Source: Pleomorphomonas sp. NRK KF1 (GTDB lineage Bacteria; Pseudomonadota; Alphaproteobacteria; Rhizobiales; Pleomorphomonadaceae). Taken from it: a DNA stretch of 64,000 bases. A program made the position numbers and the translations under genes. The stretch covers positions 310,001-374,000 of the forward strand of contig NZ_JAMDLH010000002.1 of assembly GCF_023721755.1 (NCBI RefSeq). Direction: 5' to 3'. The notes beneath the pieces were generated by a model. The model made no database searches and was not told where the DNA came from. It was given only the letters and a program-made list of their open reading frames with translations. This document shows, in pieces, positions 1 to 8,699 of this stretch (its first letter is position 1; every line of letters starts with the position of its first letter).

Positions 1-219
1 CTCGCCGACCACCGGGTCGCGGCCATTCCGCTGGCGGATGGCGCCAACAGCCGAACCATTGGGCTCGTCTGGCGGCGGCAATCGCCTCGCGCGGCCGGAT
101 ATCGGATGATCGCACAGTTGATCCGGCGCTGGATCGTCGATCGTCGGCAGCAAGATAGCCAGAGCCCGTTGCCATCGACGCCGGCTCGCACCGATGCTGC
201 ACATCCAATTGCCGGATAG
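1..219 (+). CDS. LysR-family regulator, C-terminal fragment
   Basis: Frame 1 is open from the window edge to a TAG at 217-219, giving 72 residues. They read like the end of a LysR effector-binding domain: ADGANSRTIGLVWRRQSPR followed by an amphipathic helix, a usual way for these regulators to finish. The DNA-binding half lies outside the window, so neither the ligand nor the target genes can be named. It runs in the same direction as the downstream Crp/Fnr gene but is separated from it by 117 bases. The family call rests on the C-terminal pattern only. Confidence 0.55.
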   Translation, partial: LADHRVAAIPLADGANSRTIGLVWRRQSPRAAGYRMIAQLIRRWIVDRRQQDSQSPLPSTPARTDAAHPIAG

Positions 220-336
220 GCGTCCTCGGGGCGAGAAGGTAGCGTACCCAAATGATGGAGGCTGGCGGCTCATCGTGGCAGGCAAGGCGCGACCGAGTCC
301 CGATGCCGGAGTCCTGGCCACGACAACCAAGGGTCG

Positions 337-1056
337 ATGATGCTGGAAATACCGAACAGACACGAAGCGACGCCAACGTTCGGCCATGGCAGTCGTTGCG
401 AGGCTTGTCCGGTGCGCCAGCGCTCGCTGTTCGGCATCTTGCCAGCCGACCGTCTCGATGGGCTCCTTCGCCAGGTCGAAGAAGCCGAATACGCGGTCGG
501 TGACGTCATCTATTCGACCGGCGAGCGGCGCTCGTCCGTCTTCACGCTGCGGTCCGGCTATATCAAGCTGTTGCGTTTCCTGCCCGATGGTCAGCAGCGG
601 ATCGTCCGCCTCCTGAAGCCGTCTTGCACCTTCGGCCTCGAAGCGCTGATGGGAGATTCCTACGGGCATAGCGCCGTCGTTCTGGAGCGGGCGGCGGTGT
701 GCAGGATCTCGACGGCGGCCATCGACGGCCTGCGTCGAAACACCCCCGCCTTGCACGATCAACTCATGCGCCGCTGGCAGATAGCCCTCGAAGAGGCCGA
801 TGCGTGGCTGACCGAACTCTCCACCGGCAAGGCGCCGCAACGCTTCTCCCGTCTCCTATGCCGCATGGTCGACGCCAACGGCCTGGCCCCCCTGTTCTCG
901 CGCGAAGATCTGGGCGCCATGCTCGCGGTAACGCCGGAGCACGCCAGCAGAATGGTGGTCGATTTCCGCCGGAATGGCGCGATCGTAGACGTATCGCCGG
1001 GGCGCTGCCGCTGCAACGTCACGATACTCGCCCGCCTGGCAGCCGGTGGCGAGTGA
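337..1056 (+). CDS. Crp/Fnr-family transcription regulator
   Basis: The 239-residue product has a cyclic-nucleotide-binding-type beta barrel (about residues 38-150), a long dimerisation helix and a C-terminal HTH_Crp domain (about 165-230, with FSREDLGAMLAVTPEHASRM). An N-terminal CEAC pair (Cys21, Cys24) recalls FNR, but the further spaced cysteine of a canonical FNR [4Fe-4S] site is absent, so oxygen sensing is uncertain. The tandem ATG ATG at 337 follows an AAGGG sequence. The gene converges on the cytochrome b/octaheme operon, leaving only 4 bases between the two stop codons, which makes that operon a plausible target (inference from position). Confidence 0.85.
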   Translation: MMLEIPNRHEATPTFGHGSRCEACPVRQRSLFGILPADRLDGLLRQVEEAEYAVGDVIYSTGERRSSVFTLRSGYIKLLRFLPDGQQRIVRLLKPSCTFGLEALMGDSYGHSAVVLERAAVCRISTAAIDGLRRNTPALHDQLMRRWQIALEEADAWLTELSTGKAPQRFSRLLCRMVDANGLAPLFSREDLGAMLAVTPEHASRMVVDFRRNGAIVDVSPGRCRCNVTILARLAAGGE

Positions 1057-1060
1057 TCGA

Positions 1061-1714
1061 TCACCGCATCTCCGTCGATTTCGTCTCCTCGATGTAGGCT
1101 TCCTCGACCTCGGTCAACTCGATGCTGTCATAGCCGGTGACCATCGTCCTGACGTAATGGAGCGGCGTCTTGCCGGTTGTCGTCATGTAGACATGCACGA
1201 CGACGAAGGCCCCCATGGCGAAGGCCGCGGCGGTATGCAGCAACGCAACGGCCCAGATCCCGGTCCCCGACCAAGCGTAATGGCTCCAGGAGTTGTAGAG
1301 AAGATAGGCGATACCGGTCGACCACAGGGCGGGGCCGATCAGGGTCATGAAGGTCATGTAGGCCAGCGACTGCAGGGCATTCTGCTTGCGTTGCAGGGAT
1401 TTCTTGTAGGGGTGCGGCTCGCCGAAGAGAATGCCCCAGGCGTAGAAGCGGATGACCCTGAACACTCCCTTCTTGAAGAGATACTGGCGCCATTGTCCGG
1501 TGGTGAAGTTCCAGAAGGTCGTGAATACCCAGAGCGCAATCAGCAACAGGGCCGCGTTCGTGTGGATCTTGACCGCCAGACCGAACGGAACAAGGTCGTG
1601 AGTGCCATGAATGGCAAGACCGGTGAAGAACAGGGTGAAGACTAGGACTGCCTGCGACCAGTGCCAGAAGCGCTCGTAACGCGTGTAGATCATCACCTCG
1701 CGTTTGTGGCTCAT
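1061..1714 (-). CDS. Cytochrome b561-type membrane subunit (partner of the octaheme cytochrome)
   Basis: The 217-residue protein has four or more hydrophobic segments with histidines placed as in the di-heme cytochrome b of thiosulfate reductase, formate dehydrogenase and Ni/Fe-hydrogenase (PF01292): RFWHWSQ near the N-terminus, AVKIHTNAA, and LLHTAAAFAM...VVHVYM late. Its ATG at 1714 overlaps the stop of the octaheme gene by four bases (ATGA), so the two are translationally coupled. The expected role is to exchange electrons between the quinone pool and the periplasmic multiheme protein. A longer upstream reading frame exists but only runs over the octaheme gene. Confidence 0.88.
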   Translation of the reverse strand: MSHKREVMIYTRYERFWHWSQAVLVFTLFFTGLAIHGTHDLVPFGLAVKIHTNAALLLIALWVFTTFWNFTTGQWRQYLFKKGVFRVIRFYAWGILFGEPHPYKKSLQRKQNALQSLAYMTFMTLIGPALWSTGIAYLLYNSWSHYAWSGTGIWAVALLHTAAAFAMGAFVVVHVYMTTTGKTPLHYVRTMVTGYDSIELTEVEEAYIEETKSTEMR

Positions 1715-3282
1715 GACCGGTGTCCTCTGCTGAGGATGATCCTCAGGGCGCCGTGGACGACCACGCCGAAGAGCGCGCCGAACAGGGCGAGATAGCCGAC
1801 AATGTCGAGCAGTCGCGAGCCGTCGCGGCCGGGCATGTAGAAGCCACCGAGCCCGGCGAGACGCCCCTCGGGATCGCGGGTGTGGCAGTCCGAACAGGGG
1901 ACGGCCTTTTCCTTGGGGGCGACCATGTGGGTGATCGGCCAGTACATGCGCGTCTCGATGAAGCCGATCTTGCCGCTCCATGGCAACCCAGCGTAGTTCA
2001 TGCCGAAGGCGATCGCCTTGGGATAGTCGAAGTTGGTCCAGAAGGCGCTGTCGTCCTTGCCGAAGACATGATTGACGACCAGCGTGTTGAGTTCCGGATC
2101 GTAGGGCTGCTTGCCCTTCATCTCCTTGAACGGCCAGATGCGCGACTTGCCGTCCGTCGGACTGCCGCCGATGCGATTGAGCGTCAGGATGTCGTCCTTG
2201 ATCTTGTCATCGAGCTTGTCGGTGACGGCCGTCTGCTCGATCTCGCCGTTGTACCAAAGATAGGTCGGCCGGACGTTCTCGCCATAGGCAAAGTCGCCCT
2301 TCTCGGCCGAGTAGACGAGGTGGCCATGCTCGTCCTTGATGTAGACGGGCTTGCCGTCGGCATCCTTGCGGCCAGCCGTCGACCAGTCCCACAACGTCTT
2401 GGTGGCGACGCCGCCGCGCGCGAATTCGGAAATATGGCAGCTCTGGCAAGCGACGCGGTCGGTATGGTCGTTGATCTTGGCCTCGGCGTGCGGAGCCGTG
2501 CCATGACAGGATTCGCAGGTCGCGCGATTGTGGTCGTCGTGCGGCAGGTCGAGACCATGGGGGTCGACCGCCGTGGTCATGTAGCGCGAGCCGGAGGGGA
2601 TGTGGGCGTTGAAGGTGTGGCAGGTCGAACAGGCCATGTTGGCGCCATCGGCAGCCATGTGCACGTCGAGATCGCGCGGCGGGTCGGTCAGCGAACTGTC
2701 GAGGTCGCCATGCTTGACGCCATCGCCGCCGCCGCCATTGAAATGGCATGCGCCGCAATTCTCCCGCTGCGACGGGCCGACGCTCATGGCCGCCTTGGCG
2801 AGATCCGGCGGCTCGACCGTGACGCCGCCGATGACACGCGGCGAGTAAAGCGGATGGCCGGCATCCGTCGCGGTCTTTTTGTAGGTACCGGACCCGTCAT
2901 GGCAGGCCAGACAATCGACCGTCGCGCCATTCTCTTCCGGGGTCTTGCGCAGGTCGGTCCAGCCGTAGCCGGCGTGACAGGAAGTGCAGCGCGGCTCGTT
3001 GGAGATCGGCGAGCCGCAGAAGCTGTTCATGATCCGGGGCTTGCCGAGTCGCTGGCCGGTAAACGAGTTCGTCCCGTCCCAGGTCCAGTGGATCGATTTC
3101 TTCACCTCGCCGGCCGCTTCGGTGTGGCAGGTCGAGCAAGCCTTGGTGACGTCCTCGGCCGTGGCGAACGGCCCCTTAAGGACGTCGAACCGCGAGTGAT
3201 CGGCGGTGCCTGCCACGGCGGCGGCGATTGCCGAACTGGCAACGAGGAACGCGACAACCCGCAGAACCGTTCTTGGGGACAT
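1711..3282 (-). CDS. Octaheme c-type cytochrome, tetrathionate-reductase (OTR) family
   Basis: The 523-residue exported protein carries exactly eight CXXCH heme motifs (CSTCH, CTSCH, CLACH, CGACH, CSTCH, CESCH, CQSCH, CSDCH). The count and the segment after the seventh heme fit the octaheme tetrathionate reductase/hydroxylamine-oxidoreductase-like family. A signal peptide occupies about residues 1-26 (ending AAVAGTA), and a single C-terminal helix near 492-515 should anchor it in the inner membrane. I chose the ATG at 3282, preceded by GGGA, because it places the charged N-region directly before the hydrophobic core; an ATG 33 bases upstream is possible. OTR enzymes reduce tetrathionate, nitrite or hydroxylamine in vitro, so the physiological substrate here is open. 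Confidence 0.87.
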   Translation of the reverse strand: MSPRTVLRVVAFLVASSAIAAAVAGTADHSRFDVLKGPFATAEDVTKACSTCHTEAAGEVKKSIHWTWDGTNSFTGQRLGKPRIMNSFCGSPISNEPRCTSCHAGYGWTDLRKTPEENGATVDCLACHDGSGTYKKTATDAGHPLYSPRVIGGVTVEPPDLAKAAMSVGPSQRENCGACHFNGGGGDGVKHGDLDSSLTDPPRDLDVHMAADGANMACSTCHTFNAHIPSGSRYMTTAVDPHGLDLPHDDHNRATCESCHGTAPHAEAKINDHTDRVACQSCHISEFARGGVATKTLWDWSTAGRKDADGKPVYIKDEHGHLVYSAEKGDFAYGENVRPTYLWYNGEIEQTAVTDKLDDKIKDDILTLNRIGGSPTDGKSRIWPFKEMKGKQPYDPELNTLVVNHVFGKDDSAFWTNFDYPKAIAFGMNYAGLPWSGKIGFIETRMYWPITHMVAPKEKAVPCSDCHTRDPEGRLAGLGGFYMPGRDGSRLLDIVGYLALFGALFGVVVHGALRIILSRGHRS

Positions 3283-3364
3283 GACATTCCCGCCGCATCT
3301 CACCGCCGCAAACACGGCGACAACTCCATGCGCGACAGCATGGCGAGCCGCATCCGATCCGTCA

Positions 3365-3378
3365 TTGACAATTGTTGT
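3365..3378. promoter_or_regulatory. Possible Crp/Fnr-type site upstream of the octaheme operon
   Basis: TTGACAATTGTTGT lies 83-96 bases upstream of the octaheme start codon. Its left half matches the TTGAY half-site of FNR/DNR boxes and its centre (ACAATTGT) is palindromic, but the right half deviates (GTTGT instead of RTCAA). It sits between the chemoreceptor stop and the octaheme start. This is a weak match, given only because a Crp/Fnr gene lies at the other end of the operon. Confidence 0.25.
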
Positions 3379-3400
3379 CCGGCGATCGGAATGAGCGGCG

Positions 3401-5347
3401 TCAGGCGGCCGCTACCTCGCTCAGGAACCGCTCGATTTCCTCCTTGAGGCTGGAGCTGCTGCGCAGCGCCTCGGTCGTGGCGGCCAGCACCGATGTTGCC
3501 GCGCCGTTGGTTGCGTTGACCGATTGTTCCAGGCGGCCGATGCTGTCGACCATGGAGTCGGTCTTGGTGGCGACCGTCTGGATGTTGGAGCTGATTTCCG
3601 CGGTGGCGGCGCTCTGCTCGGTCACCGCCGAGGCGATGGCCTCGGTATACTGGTTGGCCTCGCCCATGGTCGTTGCGATCGCCGAAATGGCGTCGACAGC
3701 CTCGCCGGTCGACATCTGGATCGCCTGAACGTGAGCCGCAATCTCCTCGGTGGCCTTGGAGGTCTGGTCGGCGAGCAGTTTCACTTCGGCCGCGACCACG
3801 GCGAAGCCCTTGCCGGCCTCACCGGCCCGAGCCGCCTCGATGGTGGCGTTGAGGGCGAGAAGGTTGGTCTGGGCGGCGATGGTCTGGATGAGGGTGATGA
3901 CCTGGCCGATCTTGTTGGCCGCCTCGGCCAGCGAGGCGATCTGACTGTTGCTGCGCTCGGTATCATGCGTCGCCCGAGTGACGATCTCGGTGGCTCGCAG
4001 GGCCTGGGCACCGATCTCGTCGATGGAGGACGACAGTTCCTCCGAGCTACTGGCCACCGATGCGACGCCGCCGGAGGTCTGGCGCGAAGCTTCAATCGCC
4101 GATTCCGCCTGCTCCAGGCTGGCGCCTGCGATCTGTTCCATGGAGTGCGCGGCTTCGAGAAGAGTGGCGTGCTCACGGTCCATTCCCGCCAGAAGACTGC
4201 CGGCAATGCCGTGGAAGGCTCCTATCAGCTGGTCGACGCGCTGCTGGCGCAACAGCTTTTCCTCGCTCTCCGCCTGTTGCTGCGACTTCAGCTTCTCCTG
4301 TTCGATGCGGTTGTCCCGGAACACCACCAACGCCCGGAGAATGCCGCCGATTTCATCGGACCGATCGGCGTTGCGGACTTCGAAATCGGTCTCGCCGCCG
4401 GCAAGACGGGCGATGTGCTGGGTGGCACAGCGCAGGGGGCGCAGCAGGCCCTGATTGACGTAAACGAGGGCACCGCCGGCGATCGCCAACAGCAGCAGGC
4501 CGATTGCCAGGCCGACATTGCGCGCCTTGTCGGCGATTGCCTGATACATGCTGCGGTCGACGGCGATGATGGCCGTCGCGATAGGCTTGCCGGAATAGTC
4601 GGGCACCGTGGTCTGGGACAGGAAATAGCGACCATCCGTAGAGTCGATACCGCCCGACTTCGTCTCGGCCAGAACGGCTTCCGGATCCATTCCATCCGGA
4701 AGTTGGTTTCCGATCACACCTTTCTTGCCGTCCTTGCCCTCTTTCAGGAGAATGATGGCGAGGGGGTAGCCGGTCTTGCGCGAGAAGTCGCTGACGAACA
4801 GTTCTTCGAAGCCAAGGCCGAACTCCACCGATCCCACATGCTTGCCGTCACTGAACACCGGAACGACGCCACGAATGCCGATACCGCCGACACCGCCTTC
4901 CAGACCAACAGCCGGCTCGAGGGTGGTGTTCGTCTCGACGACCGTCTTGCGGAAGGAGGAGAGATCGTCATCGAACTTGGCAGGCTGATGGACGCGAAAG
5001 AAGGCGGTGGCCGGCGCCAGATGAAACTGGAACTGCTGGATGCCGTATTGCTTCTTGAGCTCGGCGAACTCCGGAACGAACTGAGCGGCCAGTCCATCGC
5101 GATTCCGGGTCGCCAACATGGCCTGAACGTTGGTTTGCCCGGCAACGACCTTGGCAAGAAGCAACGCCTGCCGGCTGTGAGCCTCGATCTCGGCCTGGAG
5201 CTGGAACTGTGCGTTCTTCACCTCACGGTCGAGCGCGACCGCTGTCAGATCCCCGGACATCCAGCGTGCACCAAGCACGATGGAAAGGGCGCCCAGAAGC
5301 GCCAAAGACAGGATTGTCGTCAGAAGGCGCGCGCGAATACTGGTCAT
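3401..5347 (-). CDS. Methyl-accepting chemotaxis protein with periplasmic dCache-type sensor
   Basis: The 648-residue receptor has TM1 (about 8-28), a large periplasmic sensor, TM2 (about 280-300), a HAMP segment, and a cytoplasmic signalling domain with the conserved hairpin tip [20 protein letters not shown]. The sensor text [15 protein letters not shown] followed by [18 protein letters not shown] resembles the dCache_3 family, which often responds to small anions or carboxylates; the ligand is not predictable. The ATG at 5347 follows a G-rich stretch (GGGGGCCACC) and starts just before TM1; two in-frame ATGs up to 5386 are alternatives. It lies upstream of, and on the same strand as, the octaheme operon, which hints at taxis toward a respiratory substrate (inference). 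Confidence 0.92.
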   Translation of the reverse strand: MTSIRARLLTTILSLALLGALSIVLGARWMSGDLTAVALDREVKNAQFQLQAEIEAHSRQALLLAKVVAGQTNVQAMLATRNRDGLAAQFVPEFAELKKQYGIQQFQFHLAPATAFFRVHQPAKFDDDLSSFRKTVVETNTTLEPAVGLEGGVGGIGIRGVVPVFSDGKHVGSVEFGLGFEELFVSDFSRKTGYPLAIILLKEGKDGKKGVIGNQLPDGMDPEAVLAETKSGGIDSTDGRYFLSQTTVPDYSGKPIATAIIAVDRSMYQAIADKARNVGLAIGLLLLAIAGGALVYVNQGLLRPLRCATQHIARLAGGETDFEVRNADRSDEIGGILRALVVFRDNRIEQEKLKSQQQAESEEKLLRQQRVDQLIGAFHGIAGSLLAGMDREHATLLEAAHSMEQIAGASLEQAESAIEASRQTSGGVASVASSSEELSSSIDEIGAQALRATEIVTRATHDTERSNSQIASLAEAANKIGQVITLIQTIAAQTNLLALNATIEAARAGEAGKGFAVVAAEVKLLADQTSKATEEIAAHVQAIQMSTGEAVDAISAIATTMGEANQYTEAIASAVTEQSAATAEISSNIQTVATKTDSMVDSIGRLEQSVNATNGAATSVLAATTEALRSSSSLKEEIERFLSEVAAA

Positions 5348-5767
5348 GGTGGCCCCCATTTGTCGCCGGACGCTCTGTTCGCGCATAACGCGAAGAGTGA
5401 AAAATAACTTACAGGAAGTTTATTATATGCATTACGCAGTCATGATCCGCATCAAGCAGGCATCAGACCCGCATCAAGCAAGCACTGTTTTTCCGGAAAC
5501 GAGCGATCCGCACGAGCCTTCGAACACTGACGAACTAATATGCTTTCGCTTGTTAAATTTCACTTAAGTCTATGTCCCGGTTTATTTGTTGTATTACCGG
5601 GTAATGTTATTTCACTGCTTCGCATACCATTTGACGGGCATTTCAGCTCAAAGTGCTTTGTGAGGGGCATAGCAACGAGTTGGCTGACGTTGCGAAAGTC
5701 CCTACTCGACGTCGCATTGTCAGGACAGGCGAGTGGCTGCCGTCTGGCCAGCATCAATGCGCAACGT
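5348..5767. promoter_or_regulatory. 420-base intergenic region with probable chemoreceptor promoter
   Basis: No convincing gene is present. On the minus strand a TATAAT (5427-5422) lies 75 bases before the chemoreceptor ATG. Upstream of it are two direct copies of the 15-mer TGCTTGATGCGGRTC (plus-strand 5444-5458 and 5466-5480) spaced 22 bases apart, about two helical turns, overlapping where the -35 would sit. That layout suits an activator site. The remainder (about 5490-5767) is AT-richer than its surroundings and includes a CCCGGT/ACCGGG inverted repeat (5576-5601) with a 14-base loop and no T-run. Confidence 0.35.
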
Positions 5768-6658
5768 TCAATACCCAGTCTCGGCCATCGCAATCTGCCC
5801 CGCCACTTGTCGCCAAACCGAGCGGATGTCTGCGGCCGATGCCGTGTCGTCCTCCACAGCTGTACGGGCGTGCATCTGAGCCTGCGTGACTCCCCGATCG
5901 TAGCGGACGCGACCGGCGAAATGCCCGCCCACGGTCCGGACGCGCCGTTCGACGGCGACGCTCTTTTCCGCATCTATGTCCCACTTGTTGACGCAGACCG
6001 AGGTCGGCACCTCGAAATGCTTGGTGAGCGCGAGGATGCGATCAAGGTCGTGCAAGCCGGACATCGTCGGCTCGATGACGATCAGGGCATGCGAACAACC
6101 GGTAAGCGCTGCCATGGTCGGACAGGCGAGCCCGGGGGGGCCGTCGATCAGCACAAGCTGGCAGTTCTCTTCTTCCGCCAGTCGACGCGCCTGCTGGCGA
6201 ACCCAGGAGACGAGCTTGCCGGAATTGTCCGAGCCGGGGGTGAGACGGGCATGCGCCATGGCGCCACACCGTGTCCGCGAGACCATGACCGATCCGGCCA
6301 CCCGGTCGTTGAAGCCGATCGCGCCGGTCGGGCATATGAAAGCGCAAACACCGCACCCCTCGCAGCCGAGCGGATCGACCGTGGCGGTGCCGTGGGGGCC
6401 ACCCATGCTCATGGAGTCGAAACGGCAGGCGGCGGCACACCGTCCGCAGCCACAACAGGCTGTGGTCTCGACATGCGCCTCCCTGCCGGCCCGGAAGGTC
6501 TCGCGACGCTCGGCTTTGGGAGCGAGGACCAAGTGAAGATTGGCGGCGTCGACATCACAGTCCGCCAGCACGACGGGTTGCGCGAGAGAGGCAAAGCAGG
6601 CGGTCAGGCTGGTTTTGCCGGTCCCACCCTTGCCCGAAAGAACGACCAGCTCCTTCAT
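5768..6658 (-). CDS. MinD-superfamily ATPase with inserted 2[4Fe-4S] ferredoxin domain (first of pair)
   Basis: The 296-residue protein starts with a deviant Walker A motif (SGKGGTGKTS, residues 8-17). A bacterial ferredoxin insert follows at about 65-115 (CCGCGRCAAAC and CEGCGVCAFICP), then the ATPase resumes with LVLIDGPPGLACP and NKWDID. This is the architecture of the paired ATPases found with NifX/MTH1175-like proteins, such as the Orp complex of sulfate reducers. They are thought to work in metal- or Fe-S-cofactor handling, with function unproven. Its start overlaps the stop of the next ATPase gene by four bases. It is the last gene of a three-gene operon. Confidence 0.9.
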   Translation of the reverse strand: MKELVVLSGKGGTGKTSLTACFASLAQPVVLADCDVDAANLHLVLAPKAERRETFRAGREAHVETTACCGCGRCAAACRFDSMSMGGPHGTATVDPLGCEGCGVCAFICPTGAIGFNDRVAGSVMVSRTRCGAMAHARLTPGSDNSGKLVSWVRQQARRLAEEENCQLVLIDGPPGLACPTMAALTGCSHALIVIEPTMSGLHDLDRILALTKHFEVPTSVCVNKWDIDAEKSVAVERRVRTVGGHFAGRVRYDRGVTQAQMHARTAVEDDTASAADIRSVWRQVAGQIAMAETGY

Positions 6659-7491
6659 GCCGTCACCCTCTCCAGGCAGGCTTCCAGGATCGAACGAAAC
6701 AGCGGGCGGTAGCCCGGAAGAGCGTCGACGATCAGCCGACCGGCGGCATACGCCTCAGCTATTCTTCGGTCTTCGGGGATCTCGCCCAGAACCTCGATCG
6801 CTTCGTGGTGACAGTAGTCGTGGATCAGGCTCTCGGATCTCACGGCGCGATTGATGACGACACCGAACTCCACGTTCATCTGGCGAAGGACCTCCACTGT
6901 CAGGCGAAGGTCGGACAGGCCGAACGGTGTCGGCTCGGTGACCAGCAGCACATAGTCGGCGCCGCGAAGGGTGGCGACCAGTGGGCAGGAGGTTCCCGGC
7001 GGCGCATCGTAGATGACGAAGTCTCCTGTGGCAGCCGCTTTGGCTGCCTTGATCACCGGCACCGGCGACGACACGCCGATCTCCAGGCACCCCTCCACCA
7101 GGATGCAAAGGTCGGCGTCGATCCGCCTGACCTCGCCGAGGGGGCGGGTCACCTCGCTGATGGCGCGAGAACGGCACACGAGGCGACAGCCCCCGCAGCC
7201 ATGGCAAAGATCGGGGAAAAACAACGGCGGCCCGCCGAAGGAAATCAGGGCGTTGAAGCTGCAGAACTCGACGCAGGCCCGACAACCGGAGCAGCGGTTC
7301 TCGTCGATGACGGGAACCCTTATTGAAACCGTCTCGGTGGCGGCGACATCGCCCTTCAGGAAGATGTGGGCGTTGGGCTCCTCCACGTCGCAGTCGACCA
7401 ACGTGGCGGAACGGCCGGCGATGACCGCCAGATTGACCGCCAGCGTGGTCTTCCCGGTACCACCCTTGCCCGAAGCAATGGCGATCTTCAT
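6655..7491 (-). CDS. MinD-superfamily ATPase with inserted 2[4Fe-4S] ferredoxin domain (second of pair)
   Basis: The 278-residue paralogue of its downstream neighbour has Walker A ASGKGGTGKTTLA near residue 8, ferredoxin cysteines CSGCRACVEFC and CHGCGGCRLVC, and YDAPPGTSCP as the switch region. The ATG at 7491 begins exactly at the conserved MKIAIASGKGG and overlaps the stop of the NifX-like gene (7488) by four bases, so all three genes are coupled. The two ATPases probably form a heterodimer that binds the small NifX-fold protein, as proposed for Orp-type clusters (family knowledge); the cargo is unknown. Confidence 0.9.
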   Translation of the reverse strand: MKIAIASGKGGTGKTTLAVNLAVIAGRSATLVDCDVEEPNAHIFLKGDVAATETVSIRVPVIDENRCSGCRACVEFCSFNALISFGGPPLFFPDLCHGCGGCRLVCRSRAISEVTRPLGEVRRIDADLCILVEGCLEIGVSSPVPVIKAAKAAATGDFVIYDAPPGTSCPLVATLRGADYVLLVTEPTPFGLSDLRLTVEVLRQMNVEFGVVINRAVRSESLIHDYCHHEAIEVLGEIPEDRRIAEAYAAGRLIVDALPGYRPLFRSILEACLERVTA

Positions 7492-7826
7492 GCCGATGTC
7501 GCTTCGCGGAGGTTTCCCTGCCGCAGATCTTCGAGCGCATCGGCGAAGGTCGTGCTGTCGGTGGAATAGACCTTGACCCCTGCCCGATGAAGGGCGTGCA
7601 GGGCCTTGACGCCGCATTCTCCCGTCACCAGTGCAACGGCGCCGAGTGCGACGATGCTCTCCGCCGCCTTGAGGCCGGCGCCCATGGCGGCGTCGACGGC
7701 GGTGTTCGCAACAAGCTGCCTTTCGTCCGTCTCGCTGTTGTAGACCAGGAACGTCTCGGCGCGCCCGAACCGACGGTCCGTGAGACCGTCTCGGCCGTCG
7801 CCTTGCATGGTGAACACGATCTTCAT
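7488..7826 (-). CDS. NifX/NifB-C-terminal-like (MTH1175-type) metal-cluster protein
   Basis: The 112-residue product MKIVFTMQ...GRDGLTDRRFGRAETFLVYN matches the dinitrogenase iron-molybdenum cofactor biosynthesis fold (PF02579), including the late GECGVKALHAL segment. It is the first gene of the operon with the two ferredoxin-MinD ATPases. The ATG at 7826 is preceded by GGGAGCGTCACC. Proteins of this fold can carry Fe-S or Mo-Cu-S clusters; no nif genes are seen in this window, so a nitrogenase role is not supported. A TTATG-N10-CATAA element (7891-7910) sits 65 bases upstream of its start. Confidence 0.85.
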   Translation of the reverse strand: MKIVFTMQGDGRDGLTDRRFGRAETFLVYNSETDERQLVANTAVDAAMGAGLKAAESIVALGAVALVTGECGVKALHALHRAGVKVYSTDSTTFADALEDLRQGNLREATSA

Positions 7827-7890
7827 GGTGACGCTCCCGCCTATGGCTTCCGTCCGAACAGCGCGCAAAAACTGTCGCCATTCGGATTAA

Positions 7891-7910
7891 TTATGAGAAT
7901 ACACCCATAA
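7891..7910. promoter_or_regulatory. Inverted-repeat operator candidate, TTATG-N10-CATAA (copy 1)
   Basis: TTATGAGAATACACCCATAA is a perfect 5-bp inverted repeat separated by 10 bases, in the 148-base space between the divergent NifX-like and thioesterase genes. A second copy begins exactly 50 bases further on. It lies where the promoter of the NifX-like operon is expected. The binding protein is unknown; the site is not an FNR box. Confidence 0.55.
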
Positions 7911-7940
7911 TAGGAGTTGACCTGCAGGCGCACAATCGGG

Positions 7941-7960
7941 TTATGCACATACATTCATAA
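7941..7960. promoter_or_regulatory. Inverted-repeat operator candidate, TTATG-N10-CATAA (copy 2)
   Basis: TTATGCACATACATTCATAA repeats the arms of copy 1 exactly, 50 bases downstream (about five helical turns). It ends 14 bases before the thioesterase ATG, where a bound protein would block transcription or initiation. Confidence 0.55.
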
Positions 7961-7974
7961 TAGAGGGCGTCGAA

Positions 7975-8451
7975 ATGTTTGAAGTTACGAGCACCCCCTC
8001 GCCGGGCGAGGCACAACCGGACACCCCTCCCGTCGTCGAACCTTACGCAAGAACGAGACAAGCTCATGCCGCCTGCACGGTTTGCGGCATCGGCGGACCA
8101 GGCTCTCCCACTTTTGGGCTTCGCTTCACGCCCGACCAAGAGGGTGGCGTTCAGGCGACATTCAGGACTGCAGGCCGTTACCAAGGTTACGAGGGAATCT
8201 TGCACGGCGGCGTGATTTCAACGCTTCTCGATGCAGCGATGGTTCACTGCCTGTTCGCTCGGGGTGTGACGGCCGTGACCGCCGAGATGACGGTGCGCTT
8301 CCTGCGCGAGGTACCGGTGGATTGTGACGTGAGCGTCCGTGCGAAGCTTATCGATGAGCGCCATGGCATCTTCCAACTAGCCGCCAGTCTCTCACAGGCG
8401 GGAAAGCGGCTTGCGGTGGCAAAGGGCAAGTTTTGCCGCACCGCTCGGTAA
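7975..8451 (+). CDS. PaaI-type hot-dog thioesterase
   Basis: The 158-residue single hot-dog domain has the diagnostic segment GYEGILHGGVISTLLDAAM (HGG motif plus the long hot-dog helix), then AVTAEMTVRFLREVPVD. The family hydrolyses acyl-CoA thioesters. The N-terminal extension contains a CTVCG pair, which could be structural. The ATG at 7975 follows AGAGGG at about -10. It is divergent from the NifX-like operon and is followed by a CoA-disulfide/persulfide reductase gene, so a role in CoA-thiol chemistry is plausible but inferred. Confidence 0.85.
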   Translation: MFEVTSTPSPGEAQPDTPPVVEPYARTRQAHAACTVCGIGGPGSPTFGLRFTPDQEGGVQATFRTAGRYQGYEGILHGGVISTLLDAAMVHCLFARGVTAVTAEMTVRFLREVPVDCDVSVRAKLIDERHGIFQLAASLSQAGKRLAVAKGKFCRTAR

Positions 8452-8569
8452 GCTACCGGAGAACCGGCGCCGGCTGGATGGCGCCTCCCTGCCTCACTTG
8501 CCGAGAAGCCGATGGTCCGGCCAGGGTCGACCAAATGAGAACAGGGCTTTCCCGATCTTGTTCGCGACG

Positions 8570-8589
8570 TTTTGGGAGAATACCCATAA
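8570..8589. promoter_or_regulatory. Inverted-repeat operator candidate, TTTTG-N10-CATAA (copy 3)
   Basis: TTTTGGGAGAATACCCATAA matches the arms of copies 1 and 2 with one mismatch in the left arm. It sits in the 299-base region between the thioesterase and the CoA-disulfide-reductase gene, 161 bases before the latter. Finding three copies around three adjacent units suggests one small regulon. Confidence 0.45.
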
Positions 8590-8699
8590 CCAGAGGCGCC
8601 ATGCTCAACATGGAAGCGTGGCGTCGTGCGTATCGCTGGACAGATCCGTCGAGTGCCACGAGACAGCTCCCGTAGAAGTGCGGATCGAGACGTTATCCG

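Noticed and set aside
1720-3447. Long plus-strand reading frame over the octaheme cytochrome gene
   Set aside because: It is the antisense shadow of the octaheme gene, whose eight CXXCH motifs and signal peptide establish the minus strand as coding.
5576-5601. CCCGGT/ACCGGG repeat as a terminator for the Orp-like operon
   Set aside because: The loop is 14 bases and no T-run follows on the relevant strand.
7488-7826. NifX-like protein as evidence of a nitrogenase cluster
   Set aside because: No nifHDK, nifB or nifE/N is present; the gene sits with ferredoxin-MinD ATPases, the Orp-type arrangement.
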